Below are positions 26,321 to 34,619 of a DNA stretch of 47,580 nt, one piece after another. The notes under the pieces are model-generated. The model worked only from the letters and a program-made list of their open reading frames with translations, did no database searches and was not told where the DNA came from. This DNA comes from Robiginitomaculum sp. (GTDB taxonomy: Bacteria > Pseudomonadota > Alphaproteobacteria > Caulobacterales > Maricaulaceae): positions 1 to 47,580 of the forward strand of contig JAKIUV010000010.1 of NCBI GenBank assembly GCA_021647375.1, given 5' to 3'. Each line of letters opens with the position of its first letter. Positions within the stretch are counted from its first letter, which is position 1. The position numbers were made by a program, and so were the translations under genes.

Positions 26321-27093
26321 ATTTACAGATAGAAAATCTCAGTGCGGGCTACGGAAAAACACAAATCCTACGCGGTATCAATACTACGGCAAAGCCGGGC
26401 GAATTGATCGGATTGGTCGGGCCTAATGGTTCGGGTAAATCTTGCTTGCTCAAAACAATTGCCGGACTGATCAGGCCTGATGCGGGACAAGTTTGTATTT
26501 CTGGTCAGTCCATCACATCTTTCGCACCCGGCGAACGCGCCAAGCACATCGCCTGGCTCGCCCAAGACCGTAGCGCGGCTTGGGCATTATCCGTGCGCGA
26601 TTTGGTGGCGCTTGGCCGCGCCCCGTACCGGGGGCGGCTCGGCAGATTATCATTGGACGATAGGGCTGCCATAGATGCGGCGCTTGTGTGCGCAGATTGC
26701 ACTGATTTACAAGACAGGCGCTTTGACCGCCTAAGCGGCGGTGAGCAAGCAAGGGTGTTGTTGGCGCGGGCTTTGGCCGTGGGTGCGCCCGTACTCTTGG
26801 CCGACGAACCGACGGCGTCCCTCGACCCTTATTACCAGATTTCCATCATGCAGACATTAAAGAACGAGGCTAAAAATAATACAAATAATGGCGGAAAAAT
26901 CGTCATTACCAGCCTGCATGATTTATTTTTGGCACAACAATTTTGTGACCGCATATGGGTGATGCACCAAGGAAGGCTAGTTGCAGACGATATACCGGAT
27001 TTAGCCTTAAACGATCAAATTCTGGCGAATGTATTTCGGGTTAAAAACCAACAAGGCCAGCTTATTCCTGCGCAAAAACAAGAGAAAACATAA
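26317..27093 (+). CDS. btuD: ABC transporter ATP-binding protein (BtuD-like)
   Basis: The product has about 258 residues. It shows Walker A GPNGSGKS, the Q-loop WLAQDRS, the signature LSGGEQARVLLARALA, Walker B VLLADEPTASLDP and the switch His in ITSLHDLFLA. It is the FecE/BtuD type that pairs with FecCD permeases. It is coupled to btuC by a four-base overlap and is the last gene of the B12 operon. Its 3' end overlaps the 3' end of the YceI-like gene on the other strand by 32 bases. Confidence 0.93.
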   Translation: MNLQIENLSAGYGKTQILRGINTTAKPGELIGLVGPNGSGKSCLLKTIAGLIRPDAGQVCISGQSITSFAPGERAKHIAWLAQDRSAAWALSVRDLVALGRAPYRGRLGRLSLDDRAAIDAALVCADCTDLQDRRFDRLSGGEQARVLLARALAVGAPVLLADEPTASLDPYYQISIMQTLKNEAKNNTNNGGKIVITSLHDLFLAQQFCDRIWVMHQGRLVADDIPDLALNDQILANVFRVKNQQGQLIPAQKQEKT

Positions 27094-27700
27094 CCGGGAT
27101 TTCTGGCGCGATTACATTTAACTTCGCCAGTTCTTGAAGCTTGGCAATGCCCGCACCAAAACCAAATGTGTCTGCATCTATGATAACAGGCGTGCGGCTA
27201 TCAACAACGATTTTGTTGTCGCCAAGCCGGGTTACGACCATGGCGATGTCCATCACATCATTATGCCCGTGCAGACTAATGTTGATGGGGATTTCTATGT
27301 CTTTGCGCTCGCCAACAGACAGGGAAGAAAATTGGGTTAAATCAAGTTGTGCCTTGATCACGACGCTGGGGAATTTATCGATTTCGAATAAATGCTCTTT
27401 CATGCGCTTATTGCGAATACCAATATTGGTTTCCACGCTATCAAGCTTGACTACAATAGTGGCTCCACCGTCTGGTAAGACCGTACCGTTGAAGTCTGTG
27501 AAACTATTGGTTTCAACGATTGTGCCTTTTTTGACACTGATAAAACCCAGCTGGGATTCTGAGCCGCGCAATTGCCATGTTTTGGCTTGTGTAGTTTCGG
27601 TGGCTGGTGATTGCGCGTTCACTTTGGATGGCCTGTCCGGCGCCCCGCAAGCGGAAAGTGAAAACCCTAAAACTACCAATAAAAATGTAAAGACCCGCAT
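27062..27700 (-). CDS. YceI-family lipoprotein
   Basis: The protein has 212 residues. It has a lipoprotein signal peptide with a lipobox (FSLSAC), so the mature N-terminus is Cys. The body shows the YceI lipocalin-like beta-barrel pattern: SQLGFISVKKGTIVETNSF, VKLDSVETNIGIRNKRM, FEIDKFPSVVIKA, and an ISLHGH strand. YceI proteins bind long lipids, including polyisoprenoids such as ubiquinone precursors; the ligand here is unknown. The gene ends within the btuD 3' end on the opposite strand. Confidence 0.88.
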   Translation of the reverse strand: MRVFTFLLVVLGFSLSACGAPDRPSKVNAQSPATETTQAKTWQLRGSESQLGFISVKKGTIVETNSFTDFNGTVLPDGGATIVVKLDSVETNIGIRNKRMKEHLFEIDKFPSVVIKAQLDLTQFSSLSVGERKDIEIPINISLHGHNDVMDIAMVVTRLGDNKIVVDSRTPVIIDADTFGFGAGIAKLQELAKLNVIAPEIPVMFSLVFAQE

Positions 27701-27760
27701 GATTTTCCTCCAGTTATATTGGCAGGATAGCGCACTACAGAGTATTTGTCTTGGTTATTT

Positions 27761-27784
27761 AATGGCTTTTAGCCATTTTTATTT
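27761..27784 (+). terminator. possible terminator hairpin between the YceI and GGDEF genes
   Basis: aatggct (27761-27767) and agccatt (27771-27777) pair perfectly around ttt and are followed by tttattttgg on the plus strand. Plus-strand transcription here could only come from read-through of the B12 operon. The hairpin also overlaps the stop codon of the minus-strand GGDEF gene. It could be a chance structure. Confidence 0.3.
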
Positions 27785-28380
27785 TGGTACATAGCCCGGT
27801 CGGCTCGGTGTAAAATTTGCCTTGGCGTGTCGTCGGGCTGGCAAGTGCTAACACCCCATGCTGTGCTGACGGAAATTTTGTCACCCGCCATATCAATGCT
27901 TTGCTCGGCAATACGGCAGGCCAAGCTGGCGGCTTTGGCCCGCGCCACCATCTCTTCGGTTTTGAACAAAAGCACACCAAATTCGTCGCCGCCAATGCGG
28001 GCGACCATATCACAATCCCGGACATGGGCTTTTAGCCCTTCGCCAATTTTAATCAGCAAATCATCACCAATGCTATGGCCATGTGTGTCGTTGATTTTTT
28101 TAAACCCGTTTAAGTCAAAGAAAATAATACTGCACAAAATATCATAGCGCGACATCAAAACTTGCGCCCTCCCGATCTCGCGCATCAAAGCCCGGCGGTT
28201 ATATATCGGGATCAGGGGATCTTCATCCGCTTTATGTTCCAGCTGTAAAATCTGGGTTTTCAACATGTTGACTTCGTCTTTTAGGCGCTGAACCTGGTTA
28301 GCAGCAACGGGCGCATCATTGGCCGTGACAGTATGCCCAGGCTCGTTGCCAAATGCGACTAAATTTTGCAGTTCTGCCAT
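27769..28380 (-). CDS. coiled-coil GGDEF protein (diguanylate cyclase), paralogue 1
   Basis: The protein has 203 residues. It starts with a short leader, then a predicted coiled coil (VQRLKDEVNMLKTQILQLEH), then a complete GGDEF domain. That domain has FFDLNGFKKINDTHGHSIGDDLL, the intact active-site motif RIGGDEFG and an RDCD sequence that fits the RxxD inhibitory site. It ends at ADRAMYQNKNG. It should make cyclic di-GMP from GTP, probably as a coiled-coil-linked dimer. No sensor domain or membrane segment is present. It closely resembles the next gene upstream, a tandem duplicate. Confidence 0.9.
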   Translation of the reverse strand: MAELQNLVAFGNEPGHTVTANDAPVAANQVQRLKDEVNMLKTQILQLEHKADEDPLIPIYNRRALMREIGRAQVLMSRYDILCSIIFFDLNGFKKINDTHGHSIGDDLLIKIGEGLKAHVRDCDMVARIGGDEFGVLLFKTEEMVARAKAASLACRIAEQSIDMAGDKISVSTAWGVSTCQPDDTPRQILHRADRAMYQNKNG

Positions 28381-28487
28381 TGTATTAAACCTTATCCAAG
28401 GTGACGAGTGTGTTTATGTTGGCATTAGCAAGATGGGGTTAAAAAAATGCAAATGCCTAATGTGAACAAATTCTTTTGTTTGCACCA

Positions 28488-29213
28488 CTACCGAGGCATA
28501 GGCGGTGGTGCTAATGTCGACTGTACGGGCCAGGCTTGCTGAATTTTTGGTGCTGGCTGTGCTGGCTGTAGAACGGGCGGTAACCTTGGCGGCGACAGTG
28601 ATTGTCGATTTTTATTATGATACATGGCACGGTCGGCTCGGTCCAAAATTTGCTTCACGGAATTTTCTGCATGACACGGAGATGTACCCCATGATGCCGT
28701 GACGAAAATTTCACCTTTTTGTTGAACAATCCGTTGGTTGGAAATCTGTCTTGCCAGAATAACCGCCTTGGTTTGCGCAAATTGTTCATCTGTTTTAAAC
28801 AAGATAACGCCAAATTCGTCACCGCCCAATCGGGCCACAATGTCGCTTTCCCGAACCGAGTTTCTGAGGGCCTTGCCGATTTTTATCAAAAGCTCGTCGC
28901 CAATGCCGTGGCCATAATCATCATTAATTTCTTTAAATTTATTCAGGTCAAAGAAAATAATACAAGACGGAATATCATAACGAGAAGCCACGGTTTGCGC
29001 TCGTTCGATTTCGCGAATAAAGGCACGGCGATTTTTCACTGGCACTAGTGGATCCGTATCGGCGGAATGCTCCAGCTTAGTGATTTTGGTTTTTAGGGCT
29101 TGTATTTCTTCGAGGAGTAGACGTCTATCGTCAGCCGTGAACGCTTCTTGTTCAGGAAGACAGTTGCCGTGGTCTTCATAATTAAACCCGACGATTTGTT
29201 GTTTTAATCTCAT
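28488..29213 (-). CDS. coiled-coil GGDEF protein (diguanylate cyclase), paralogue 2 with proline-rich tail
   Basis: The product has about 241 residues from the ATG at 29213, which has GGGGAAATT just upstream. A longer frame extends to 29399 but lacks that site. The layout matches its neighbour: coiled coil (LLLEEIQALKTKITKLEH), a GGDEF domain with FFDLNKFKEINDDYGHGIGD, RLGGDEFG and the RESD inhibitory site, ending at ADRAMYHNKN. It differs by a 40-residue tail rich in proline and glutamine (SPPRLPPVLQPAQPAPKIQQ). It is probably an active diguanylate cyclase; the tail may bind a partner. Confidence 0.88.
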   Translation of the reverse strand: MRLKQQIVGFNYEDHGNCLPEQEAFTADDRRLLLEEIQALKTKITKLEHSADTDPLVPVKNRRAFIREIERAQTVASRYDIPSCIIFFDLNKFKEINDDYGHGIGDELLIKIGKALRNSVRESDIVARLGGDEFGVILFKTDEQFAQTKAVILARQISNQRIVQQKGEIFVTASWGTSPCHAENSVKQILDRADRAMYHNKNRQSLSPPRLPPVLQPAQPAPKIQQAWPVQSTLAPPPMPR

Positions 29214-29529
29214 AATTTCCCCAATTCCCACATTACCGATGCTGATCTTATAGCGAATCAATATGAAATTATTGCCAACTAACAGCATCAAGAAACCGTC
29301 AAAAATTGGCGTTAATAAAATGTGAATTTGGGTGTTTAGTGGATTACGATTTGAAAATCCATGTGTTGGATGGCGATTGTTATGGAGGAAAAGTTGCAAG
29401 TTGTATTGACTTACGTCTAATGTCGTATTAGGGCTGATGGTGAATTACAAAACGCCCGACTTCGTCCAAAGCAATGGTGCCATAATATATATGGAAGTGC
29501 GCCATGCTCAATATTTAAAGGAAATGGCA
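29214..29529. other. divergent intergenic region, 316 bases
   Basis: This AT-rich stretch lies between the minus-strand GGDEF gene and the plus-strand lipoprotein gene and must hold both promoters. Each gene has a recognisable ribosome-binding site at its border (GGGGAAATT leftward, AAAGGA rightward). I see no RNA gene, palindrome or clear -35/-10 pair in it. Confidence 0.4.
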
Positions 29530-29967
29530 ATGAAAAAAATATCATTATTAATTATAATGACTTTACTTATTTTTGTGGGATGCACAAAACAAAGCGCACC
29601 GAACTATTCTATTGAGGGAAGTCAAAGCCAAGCAATAAAAGAGATGATAGATGCCGTTAATGAAAAGAATGCGGAAAAATATGTAGAGGCATTTGCAGAA
29701 AATGTTCAAGTGTTTGTTGGTGCGGAAATGAAAATTGAGGGCAGAGATGCACTTCAAGCCAATAGGGCAAATCACTTTAAAAATCATCCGGATATCCGTT
29801 CGGAAATTCAGCACTTGGTAGAGGTCGACAACAAAGTCATTATGCATGATAAACTTTGGTTGAAAAAATCGGATACAAAGGGGAGTGATCTTGTCGAAAT
29901 ATTTACTTTTGAAAATGGGAAAGTCGTAAAAATTGACGTGATACAGCCTAAAGATTTGTTTCAATAA
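29530..29967 (+). CDS. SnoaL/NTF2-like lipoprotein
   Basis: The product has about 145 residues. The ATG at 29530 is placed seven bases after AAAGGA and gives a lipoprotein signal peptide (KKISLLIIMTLLIFVGCTKQ). ATG at 29524 is possible. The mature part resembles the NTF2-like/SnoaL fold: IKEMIDAVNEKNAEKYVEAF, ENVQVFVGAEMKIEGRDALQ, NHFKNHPDIRSEIQHLVEVD, and a strand-rich end (LVEIFTFENGKVVKIDV). The role is unknown; such domains bind small molecules or assist assembly. The coding sequence is clearly AT-richer than its neighbours, which may indicate recent acquisition. Confidence 0.7.
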   Translation: MKKISLLIIMTLLIFVGCTKQSAPNYSIEGSQSQAIKEMIDAVNEKNAEKYVEAFAENVQVFVGAEMKIEGRDALQANRANHFKNHPDIRSEIQHLVEVDNKVIMHDKLWLKKSDTKGSDLVEIFTFENGKVVKIDVIQPKDLFQ

Positions 29968-30078
29968 CATGCGAATATGAAAAATACGCACATGGTTTGT
30001 ATATTTTCTGACAAGAGCAAAACTTTCATTTGACCAGCGCTGAAATCAGGCTAGTTTCGCGTTCTTTAAGCGAGCGCT

Positions 30079-30576
30079 ATGATGAATATCACTACACCAA
30101 AACCTGTTGCTATTATTATGGGGTCAAAGTCCGACTGGCCGACCATGCAGGCCTGTGCAGATGTTTTGGATGCACTTGGTGTTGGCTATGCGGCCAAAGT
30201 TATTTCGGCGCACCGCACACCAAAAAGATTGTTTGATTTCTCTATGTCAGCCAAGGATGATGGCTTTAAAGTTATTATAGCAGGCGCGGGCGGTGCGGCG
30301 CATTTGCCGGGCATGGTGGCGTCCATGACGGCCTTGCCTGTGCTAGGTGTGCCTGTGAGGAGCAAAGCGCTTAGCGGCTTGGATAGCTTACTATCAATTG
30401 CGCAAATGCCCGGCGGTGTTCCGGTTGGGACTTTGGCTATTGGCAGTGCGGGTGCAAAGAATGCCGGGCTTTTGGCGACGGCTATATTGGCGCTGGGTGA
30501 TGCGGCTCTGGCGGGACGGCTAGAAGATTGGCGCACGGCGCAAACGGATAGTGTCGGGATTGATCTCCGTGACTAA
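30079..30576 (+). CDS. purE: N5-carboxyaminoimidazole ribonucleotide mutase PurE
   Basis: PurE moves the carboxyl group of N5-CAIR to give CAIR in purine synthesis. The 165-residue length and motifs fit class I: IMGSKSDWPTM, the catalytic His in SAHRTPKRL, AGAGGAAHLPGMVAS and GVPV, then SIAQMPGGVPVGTLAIG. Two ATGs open the frame (30079 and 30082). The purK start lies inside its last codons, so the two are coupled. Confidence 0.96.
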   Translation: MMNITTPKPVAIIMGSKSDWPTMQACADVLDALGVGYAAKVISAHRTPKRLFDFSMSAKDDGFKVIIAGAGGAAHLPGMVASMTALPVLGVPVRSKALSGLDSLLSIAQMPGGVPVGTLAIGSAGAKNAGLLATAILALGDAALAGRLEDWRTAQTDSVGIDLRD

Positions 30577-31639
30577 GCCAGGCATCACCATAGGTGTTTT
30601 TGGCGGCGGACAGCTTGGCCGGATGTTGGTACAGGCGGCGCGAAAACTTGGCTTCAAAACTCATATATTTGACCCGTTCGACGATACGCCCGCTGGCCGC
30701 ATTGCCGATAAGCAGACGATTTCCCCTTATGAAGATATGCAAGCCGTCACCAATTTTGCCAAAACATGTGATGTGGTCACTTATGAATTTGAAAATATTC
30801 CCGTTATTGCCGTAGAGCAAGCGGCGCGGTTTACGGCAGTTTATCCGGATAAATTTGCCCTACAAACCTCCCATGATAGATTGATAGAAAAGACCTTTTT
30901 GCGCGACAAAGCCGGCGCGCCGGTTGTAGGTTTCGCGCCCATAGAGACCATGAACAGTCTATCTGGATTTATGAAAAAATATGGCGCGCCTGTGATTTTA
31001 AAAACCAGGCGCTTCGGTTATGACGGCAAGGGACAAATCAAGGTGGATACGCCCCGCGATGTGAAAGCCGCCTTCGCAAGGCTCGGCGGTACAGATTTAA
31101 TTGCGGAAAGTTTTGCGCCGTTTGTGCGAGAGTTCTCCATTGTTGCAGCGCGAGGCCGAGAGGGCGAAATTTCTTGTTATCCCTTGACCGAAAATGTCCA
31201 CAAAGACCACCGCCTCCATACCAGTATTGCCCCTGCGGACGATCGGCAAAATATCGGGGATAAAGCCCATGCCATTACCCACCGGATTTTAAATGCGCTG
31301 AATTATGTCGGGGTTATGGGCGTTGAATTTTTTGAACTGGAGGGGGGCGGGCTTATCGTCAACGAAATTGCCCCGCGCGTCCATAATTCCGGCCACTGGA
31401 CCCAAGACGCAGGCTGCACCGACCAGTTTGAACAACACATCCGCGCCATCACAGGGATGGAACTTGGCGGGGTTGTCCCAAAACGCAGCGTTAAAATGAC
31501 GAATTTAATTGGCGATGAAATTCTACAGGCGGACGCATTGGCCAAAAAACCAAATAGCTATGTCCACAATTACGACAAACGCGATATTAAGCCGGGTCGA
31601 AAAATGGGTCATGTGAACGAGGTGTTGGAGGAAAAATAA
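30569..31639 (+). CDS. purK: N5-carboxyaminoimidazole ribonucleotide synthetase PurK
   Basis: PurK uses ATP and bicarbonate to carboxylate AIR. The product has about 356 residues and an ATP-grasp fold. Motifs are GVFGGGQLGRMLVQAARKLG, TYEFENIP, VILKTRRFGYDGKGQ, APFVREFSIVAARG and the metal-binding EIAPRVHNSGHWT. I prefer the GTG at 30569, which overlaps the end of purE by eight bases; an in-frame GTG at 30551 would add six residues. The next gene begins on the purK stop (TAATG). Confidence 0.95.
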   Translation: MTKPGITIGVFGGGQLGRMLVQAARKLGFKTHIFDPFDDTPAGRIADKQTISPYEDMQAVTNFAKTCDVVTYEFENIPVIAVEQAARFTAVYPDKFALQTSHDRLIEKTFLRDKAGAPVVGFAPIETMNSLSGFMKKYGAPVILKTRRFGYDGKGQIKVDTPRDVKAAFARLGGTDLIAESFAPFVREFSIVAARGREGEISCYPLTENVHKDHRLHTSIAPADDRQNIGDKAHAITHRILNALNYVGVMGVEFFELEGGGLIVNEIAPRVHNSGHWTQDAGCTDQFEQHIRAITGMELGGVVPKRSVKMTNLIGDEILQADALAKKPNSYVHNYDKRDIKPGRKMGHVNEVLEEK

Positions 31640-32454
31640 TGGATTGGTCACAAGTTTTATATGCAGGGCTTGGCGGTGGGACGGGAGCGTTTTTTGGGTC
31701 AGTTATCGCTATTGCAGTCAACAAGAGGGTAAAAAACAAAAAATACCATAGTTTAATAATGGTTGTATTTGCGGTGCCACTTACTTTGTTGGGCGCAGAG
31801 TTTGCAAAATCTCAATATGGTAGCATGAAGTTACCCCGGATCGGTTCATCTGTCGAACAACAACTGTTGGGTGCATCCCCCATTTTTGTGGAAATGAAGA
31901 AATACGAGCCTGAATATTTTAACAAAATAATTAAACAAACCGATAAGTCCGCACGTAAAGGCAGTGACGAGATAACGATGATCAATGAAGGGCGTGCTGT
32001 GGTGATGGAGTTGCTAGCGGATAAAAATAAATACGCTGACGATGAAGCCCAGCGCACCATAATGGAAATTACGTTGCAAAATTATAGTGATTATAAAGCC
32101 AACAAACCTTATTTATGTGTCCAAATGATCAACCAGCGTAGTTTAGGTGATGTGCAGCCTTATGTCTCAAAGGCATCAGCAAAACTCGAAGAGCAGTTTA
32201 CAATAAAAATGATCCGATTGCCCAGGGTCGACCCTAAACCGGTGGATTTGACATTGGCTGAAATATCGCAAAAAAGCATTGAGGCTTCTATCGCGGAGTT
32301 TGTTCAGCCCGGCGATGACATGGATCCACCGAAAAATTCGCCGAGGGAAATTTTGGAACGAGTTTGTGATCTTGGCACGCAGTCAATAGAGTTGATTCTG
32401 GAGCTTCCAGAAAATCAGCGAGCAAATTATTTGCGGCATATATTGGGTGGTTAA
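31639..32454 (+). CDS. membrane-anchored protein of unknown function
   Basis: I do not recognise this 271-residue protein. Two N-terminal hydrophobic segments are visible: VLYAGLGGGTGAFFGSVIAI (glycine-rich) and SLIMVVFAVPLTLLGAEF, separated by a basic loop (NKRVKNKKYH). The remaining 200 residues are polar and mostly helical. An N-in/N-out hairpin with a soluble C-terminal domain fits. It is coupled to purK by a one-base stop/start overlap. That suggests co-transcription but not necessarily a shared pathway. The AT-rich codon use differs from purEK. Confidence 0.6.
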   Translation: MDWSQVLYAGLGGGTGAFFGSVIAIAVNKRVKNKKYHSLIMVVFAVPLTLLGAEFAKSQYGSMKLPRIGSSVEQQLLGASPIFVEMKKYEPEYFNKIIKQTDKSARKGSDEITMINEGRAVVMELLADKNKYADDEAQRTIMEITLQNYSDYKANKPYLCVQMINQRSLGDVQPYVSKASAKLEEQFTIKMIRLPRVDPKPVDLTLAEISQKSIEASIAEFVQPGDDMDPPKNSPREILERVCDLGTQSIELILELPENQRANYLRHILGG

Positions 32455-33134
32455 CCCCGGCGTTTGCGGCGCCCTCTGCCGTACCTTAACCCGCCGAGAA
32501 TTTCTGCCGGGTTTGGCAGTTTTGACAGACGTTTTTTGGCTTTGAATTTTGCACCTTCGAACTGCATGACATTTTCTATGCGGGCGTCCAGGAAGGCTCT
32601 CGCTTTGGTTTTCTCAGGGTCGTTGTCCGAGAGCCAACTTGCCAGAGATGTGCTGATAACGGCGCTGAGCGTGGTGCGTTTGGTATAGTAATTAATATCG
32701 GTTGAGGTATCGCCAATGGCGCGCCAAATGGTGTCGCTGGCGGCCCAGAGAATTTTGGGGCCTAGTAGCAAGCCGTCCGGTAGGGCGGTGCGGGCAACTG
32801 CGCGCCTAGCCGCTTCCTCGTGCGTACCAATGGCCTCAAGTCTAGCCGTAACACCTTTGGTGACTTTGTCGCGTATGCGCATTTTTGCGAGGTCTGATTT
32901 GGCCAATTCCGCCTCTACGGTTTTGTCCATTTCGGTGTTCCAAAACTGGATCATTTCCAGGGTGCCGCCCGGGAAATATAGTTCTTCTGCGCCTTCGGGG
33001 AGGTTTGCGCTTTGTACGCCCAGCCTTAGGGACTTTGAACTCCAGCCATCAAACGGCACATGGAGTAAGGTGGCTTCTAGTAAGGCGGTACGGGCAATCA
33101 AGGATGGATCTGTGGACGGGTCAAATTTGGTCAT
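32451..33134 (-). CDS. COQ9-family ubiquinone biosynthesis protein
   Basis: The 227-residue protein matches alphaproteobacterial COQ9 homologues: TALLEATLLHVPFDGWSSKS, a SANLPEGAEELYFPGG segment, WAASDTIWRAIGDTSTDINYYTKR and TTLSAVISTSLASWLSD. The C-terminal part corresponds to the COQ9 lipid-binding region. In eukaryotes COQ9 supports the COQ7 hydroxylation step of ubiquinone synthesis. The basic end (RYGRGRRKRRG) is typical of local homologues. It is the last gene of a minus-strand run, 9 bases after the ABC permease gene. Its 3' end overlaps the unknown membrane protein gene by four bases. Confidence 0.9.
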   Translation of the reverse strand: MTKFDPSTDPSLIARTALLEATLLHVPFDGWSSKSLRLGVQSANLPEGAEELYFPGGTLEMIQFWNTEMDKTVEAELAKSDLAKMRIRDKVTKGVTARLEAIGTHEEAARRAVARTALPDGLLLGPKILWAASDTIWRAIGDTSTDINYYTKRTTLSAVISTSLASWLSDNDPEKTKARAFLDARIENVMQFEGAKFKAKKRLSKLPNPAEILGGLRYGRGRRKRRG

Positions 33135-33143
33135 TCTGGTAAC

Positions 33144-34619
33144 CTAGCCGTTTTTACGGCGAAAGACAACACGGGAAAACCAAGCTTTCACGGAGGCCAT
33201 GCCGCCGCCGGATAGGACACCGTAGCGGAACATACGTGCCGAACCCCAAATGACAAACACGCTCGATGTAACCAGCACGGCCATAGAGCCTAAAGTTTCC
33301 CACAAGGGCGGATCAGACGGCAGGCGGATAACGGCGGCGAAGGGTGCGGAAAACGGGAACCATGCAGCGGCAGTTAACATGGGCGAGTCGGGATATGCTA
33401 TGCCAATAGGCACGACCATGATACAAGCGGTCAGTAATAAGACCATGGGCGTCATCAGAGTTGAGGCGTCTTGCATACTTTCGGCTATGGCACCTAGAGC
33501 AATGAATATAGAGCCGTAAAACACGTAGCCCAATATGAAAAACGTGGGTAAGAAAATCAACATTTCCAAGCTCATTGCTTTGGCCAGACCGTCGGCGATG
33601 GCCCCATCGGCGAATTGCATTGCCCCATATAACCCAATTCCCCCCAATATCATCCACGGCAACAGAGACGCCAATGTTAGAGCGGCGACACCGATTAATT
33701 TGCCCAGGAAAATTTCTGAAAACCGTGTGGTCGCCAACAACATTTCCAGCACTTTGTTGATCTTCTCTTCGACCATAGACATCAGCAACATATAGGCACC
33801 CGTGAAAACCGCAAACCAGAGCATCATCGCCATTGCGGCGGCGAAAAAATACGGGATTCTGTCCTTTGCCGTAACAGTTTGTTCGCCGTTTTCATCTCGC
33901 TCCTTGCCCGGGTTGAACGTGCTAACTTCTAGGGCGTTTTTGCGAATTTTCAGGACTTCCTCGCGGCTCAGACCAGCAGAAGCCATATAGTTTTCCGAGG
34001 CTTTATTGGCGAAATAGAGATCAGCTAAATTGACCAATTCATTGCCAGGTGCTGTCGACCAATATTCAGCTTTGGTTTCACCGTCTCTCTCAAATATATG
34101 CAAAACGCCAGTAAGGGATTGTTCTTGGTTCGCAAGGGTCAAGGTATTGGTGCCCAGCAAATACGGCTTGAGGGCGTCCATAGTGTTGGCGGGCGGCGAA
34201 ATGAATACCAGCTTAGTATCGGGTAGATTTAAAACTTTGGCCATGACTGGGCTGGTTTTCAAGATCATCTCTCTGGCAGCTTCGACACCTTGTTCGTCCA
34301 GTACTTTATTAAACGCCTCTTTGTCTTTTTGTGGAATAGTTATGCGGGCGGCACTACGCAAAATGTATTCAAGCTCTTTGGTGTTATTGGTGATTAAAAG
34401 CTCTTCTATAGCGCTGGCGTGTAGCCCGGTTTCGTCGAGGATAGTCGCATATCTCGTTGGTTCGGACTTGGACATAACCAGCGGGAACAGGACACCGAAA
34501 ATAATGCCGAGGAACGGCCCAAGTGCAGTGAGCCAAAAGCCCCATGTTTTAATATAGCCCAAAAAATCGCGCCGTGCGATAATAAGGGTGCGCCTTATGC
34601 TAATGGGGAAAGAACTCAT
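33144..34619 (-). CDS. ABC-2 type transporter permease (NatB-like)
   Basis: The 491-residue membrane protein has one N-terminal helix (WGFWLTALGPFLGIIFGVLF). A large extracytoplasmic domain of about 200 residues follows, then five or more C-terminal helices (IPYFFAAAMAMMLWFAVFTG, GAYMLLMSMVEEKINKVLEM). That layout, including VEEKxNKVLEMLLATTRFSEIFLGKLIG, is characteristic of NatB/YhaP-type ABC-2 permeases. The family exports sodium, lipids or drugs; the substrate here is unknown. Its start overlaps the ATPase stop by four bases (ATGA). Confidence 0.88.
   Translation of the reverse strand: MSSFPISIRRTLIIARRDFLGYIKTWGFWLTALGPFLGIIFGVLFPLVMSKSEPTRYATILDETGLHASAIEELLITNNTKELEYILRSAARITIPQKDKEAFNKVLDEQGVEAAREMILKTSPVMAKVLNLPDTKLVFISPPANTMDALKPYLLGTNTLTLANQEQSLTGVLHIFERDGETKAEYWSTAPGNELVNLADLYFANKASENYMASAGLSREEVLKIRKNALEVSTFNPGKERDENGEQTVTAKDRIPYFFAAAMAMMLWFAVFTGAYMLLMSMVEEKINKVLEMLLATTRFSEIFLGKLIGVAALTLASLLPWMILGGIGLYGAMQFADGAIADGLAKAMSLEMLIFLPTFFILGYVFYGSIFIALGAIAESMQDASTLMTPMVLLLTACIMVVPIGIAYPDSPMLTAAAWFPFSAPFAAVIRLPSDPPLWETLGSMAVLVTSSVFVIWGSARMFRYGVLSGGGMASVKAWFSRVVFRRKNG

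Noticed and set aside
28500..28702. Plus-strand frame opposite the GGDEF gene
   Set aside because: It is a shadow of the proline-rich tail and GGDEF coding sequence and has no start signal.
29214..29399. N-terminal extension of the second GGDEF protein (membrane-like segment from a start at 29399)
   Set aside because: The ATG at 29213 has a good ribosome-binding site and gives the same layout as the paralogue. The extension lacks both.
30030..30236. Plus-strand frame upstream of and overlapping purE
   Set aside because: It is out of frame with purE, ends inside it and has no family resemblance.
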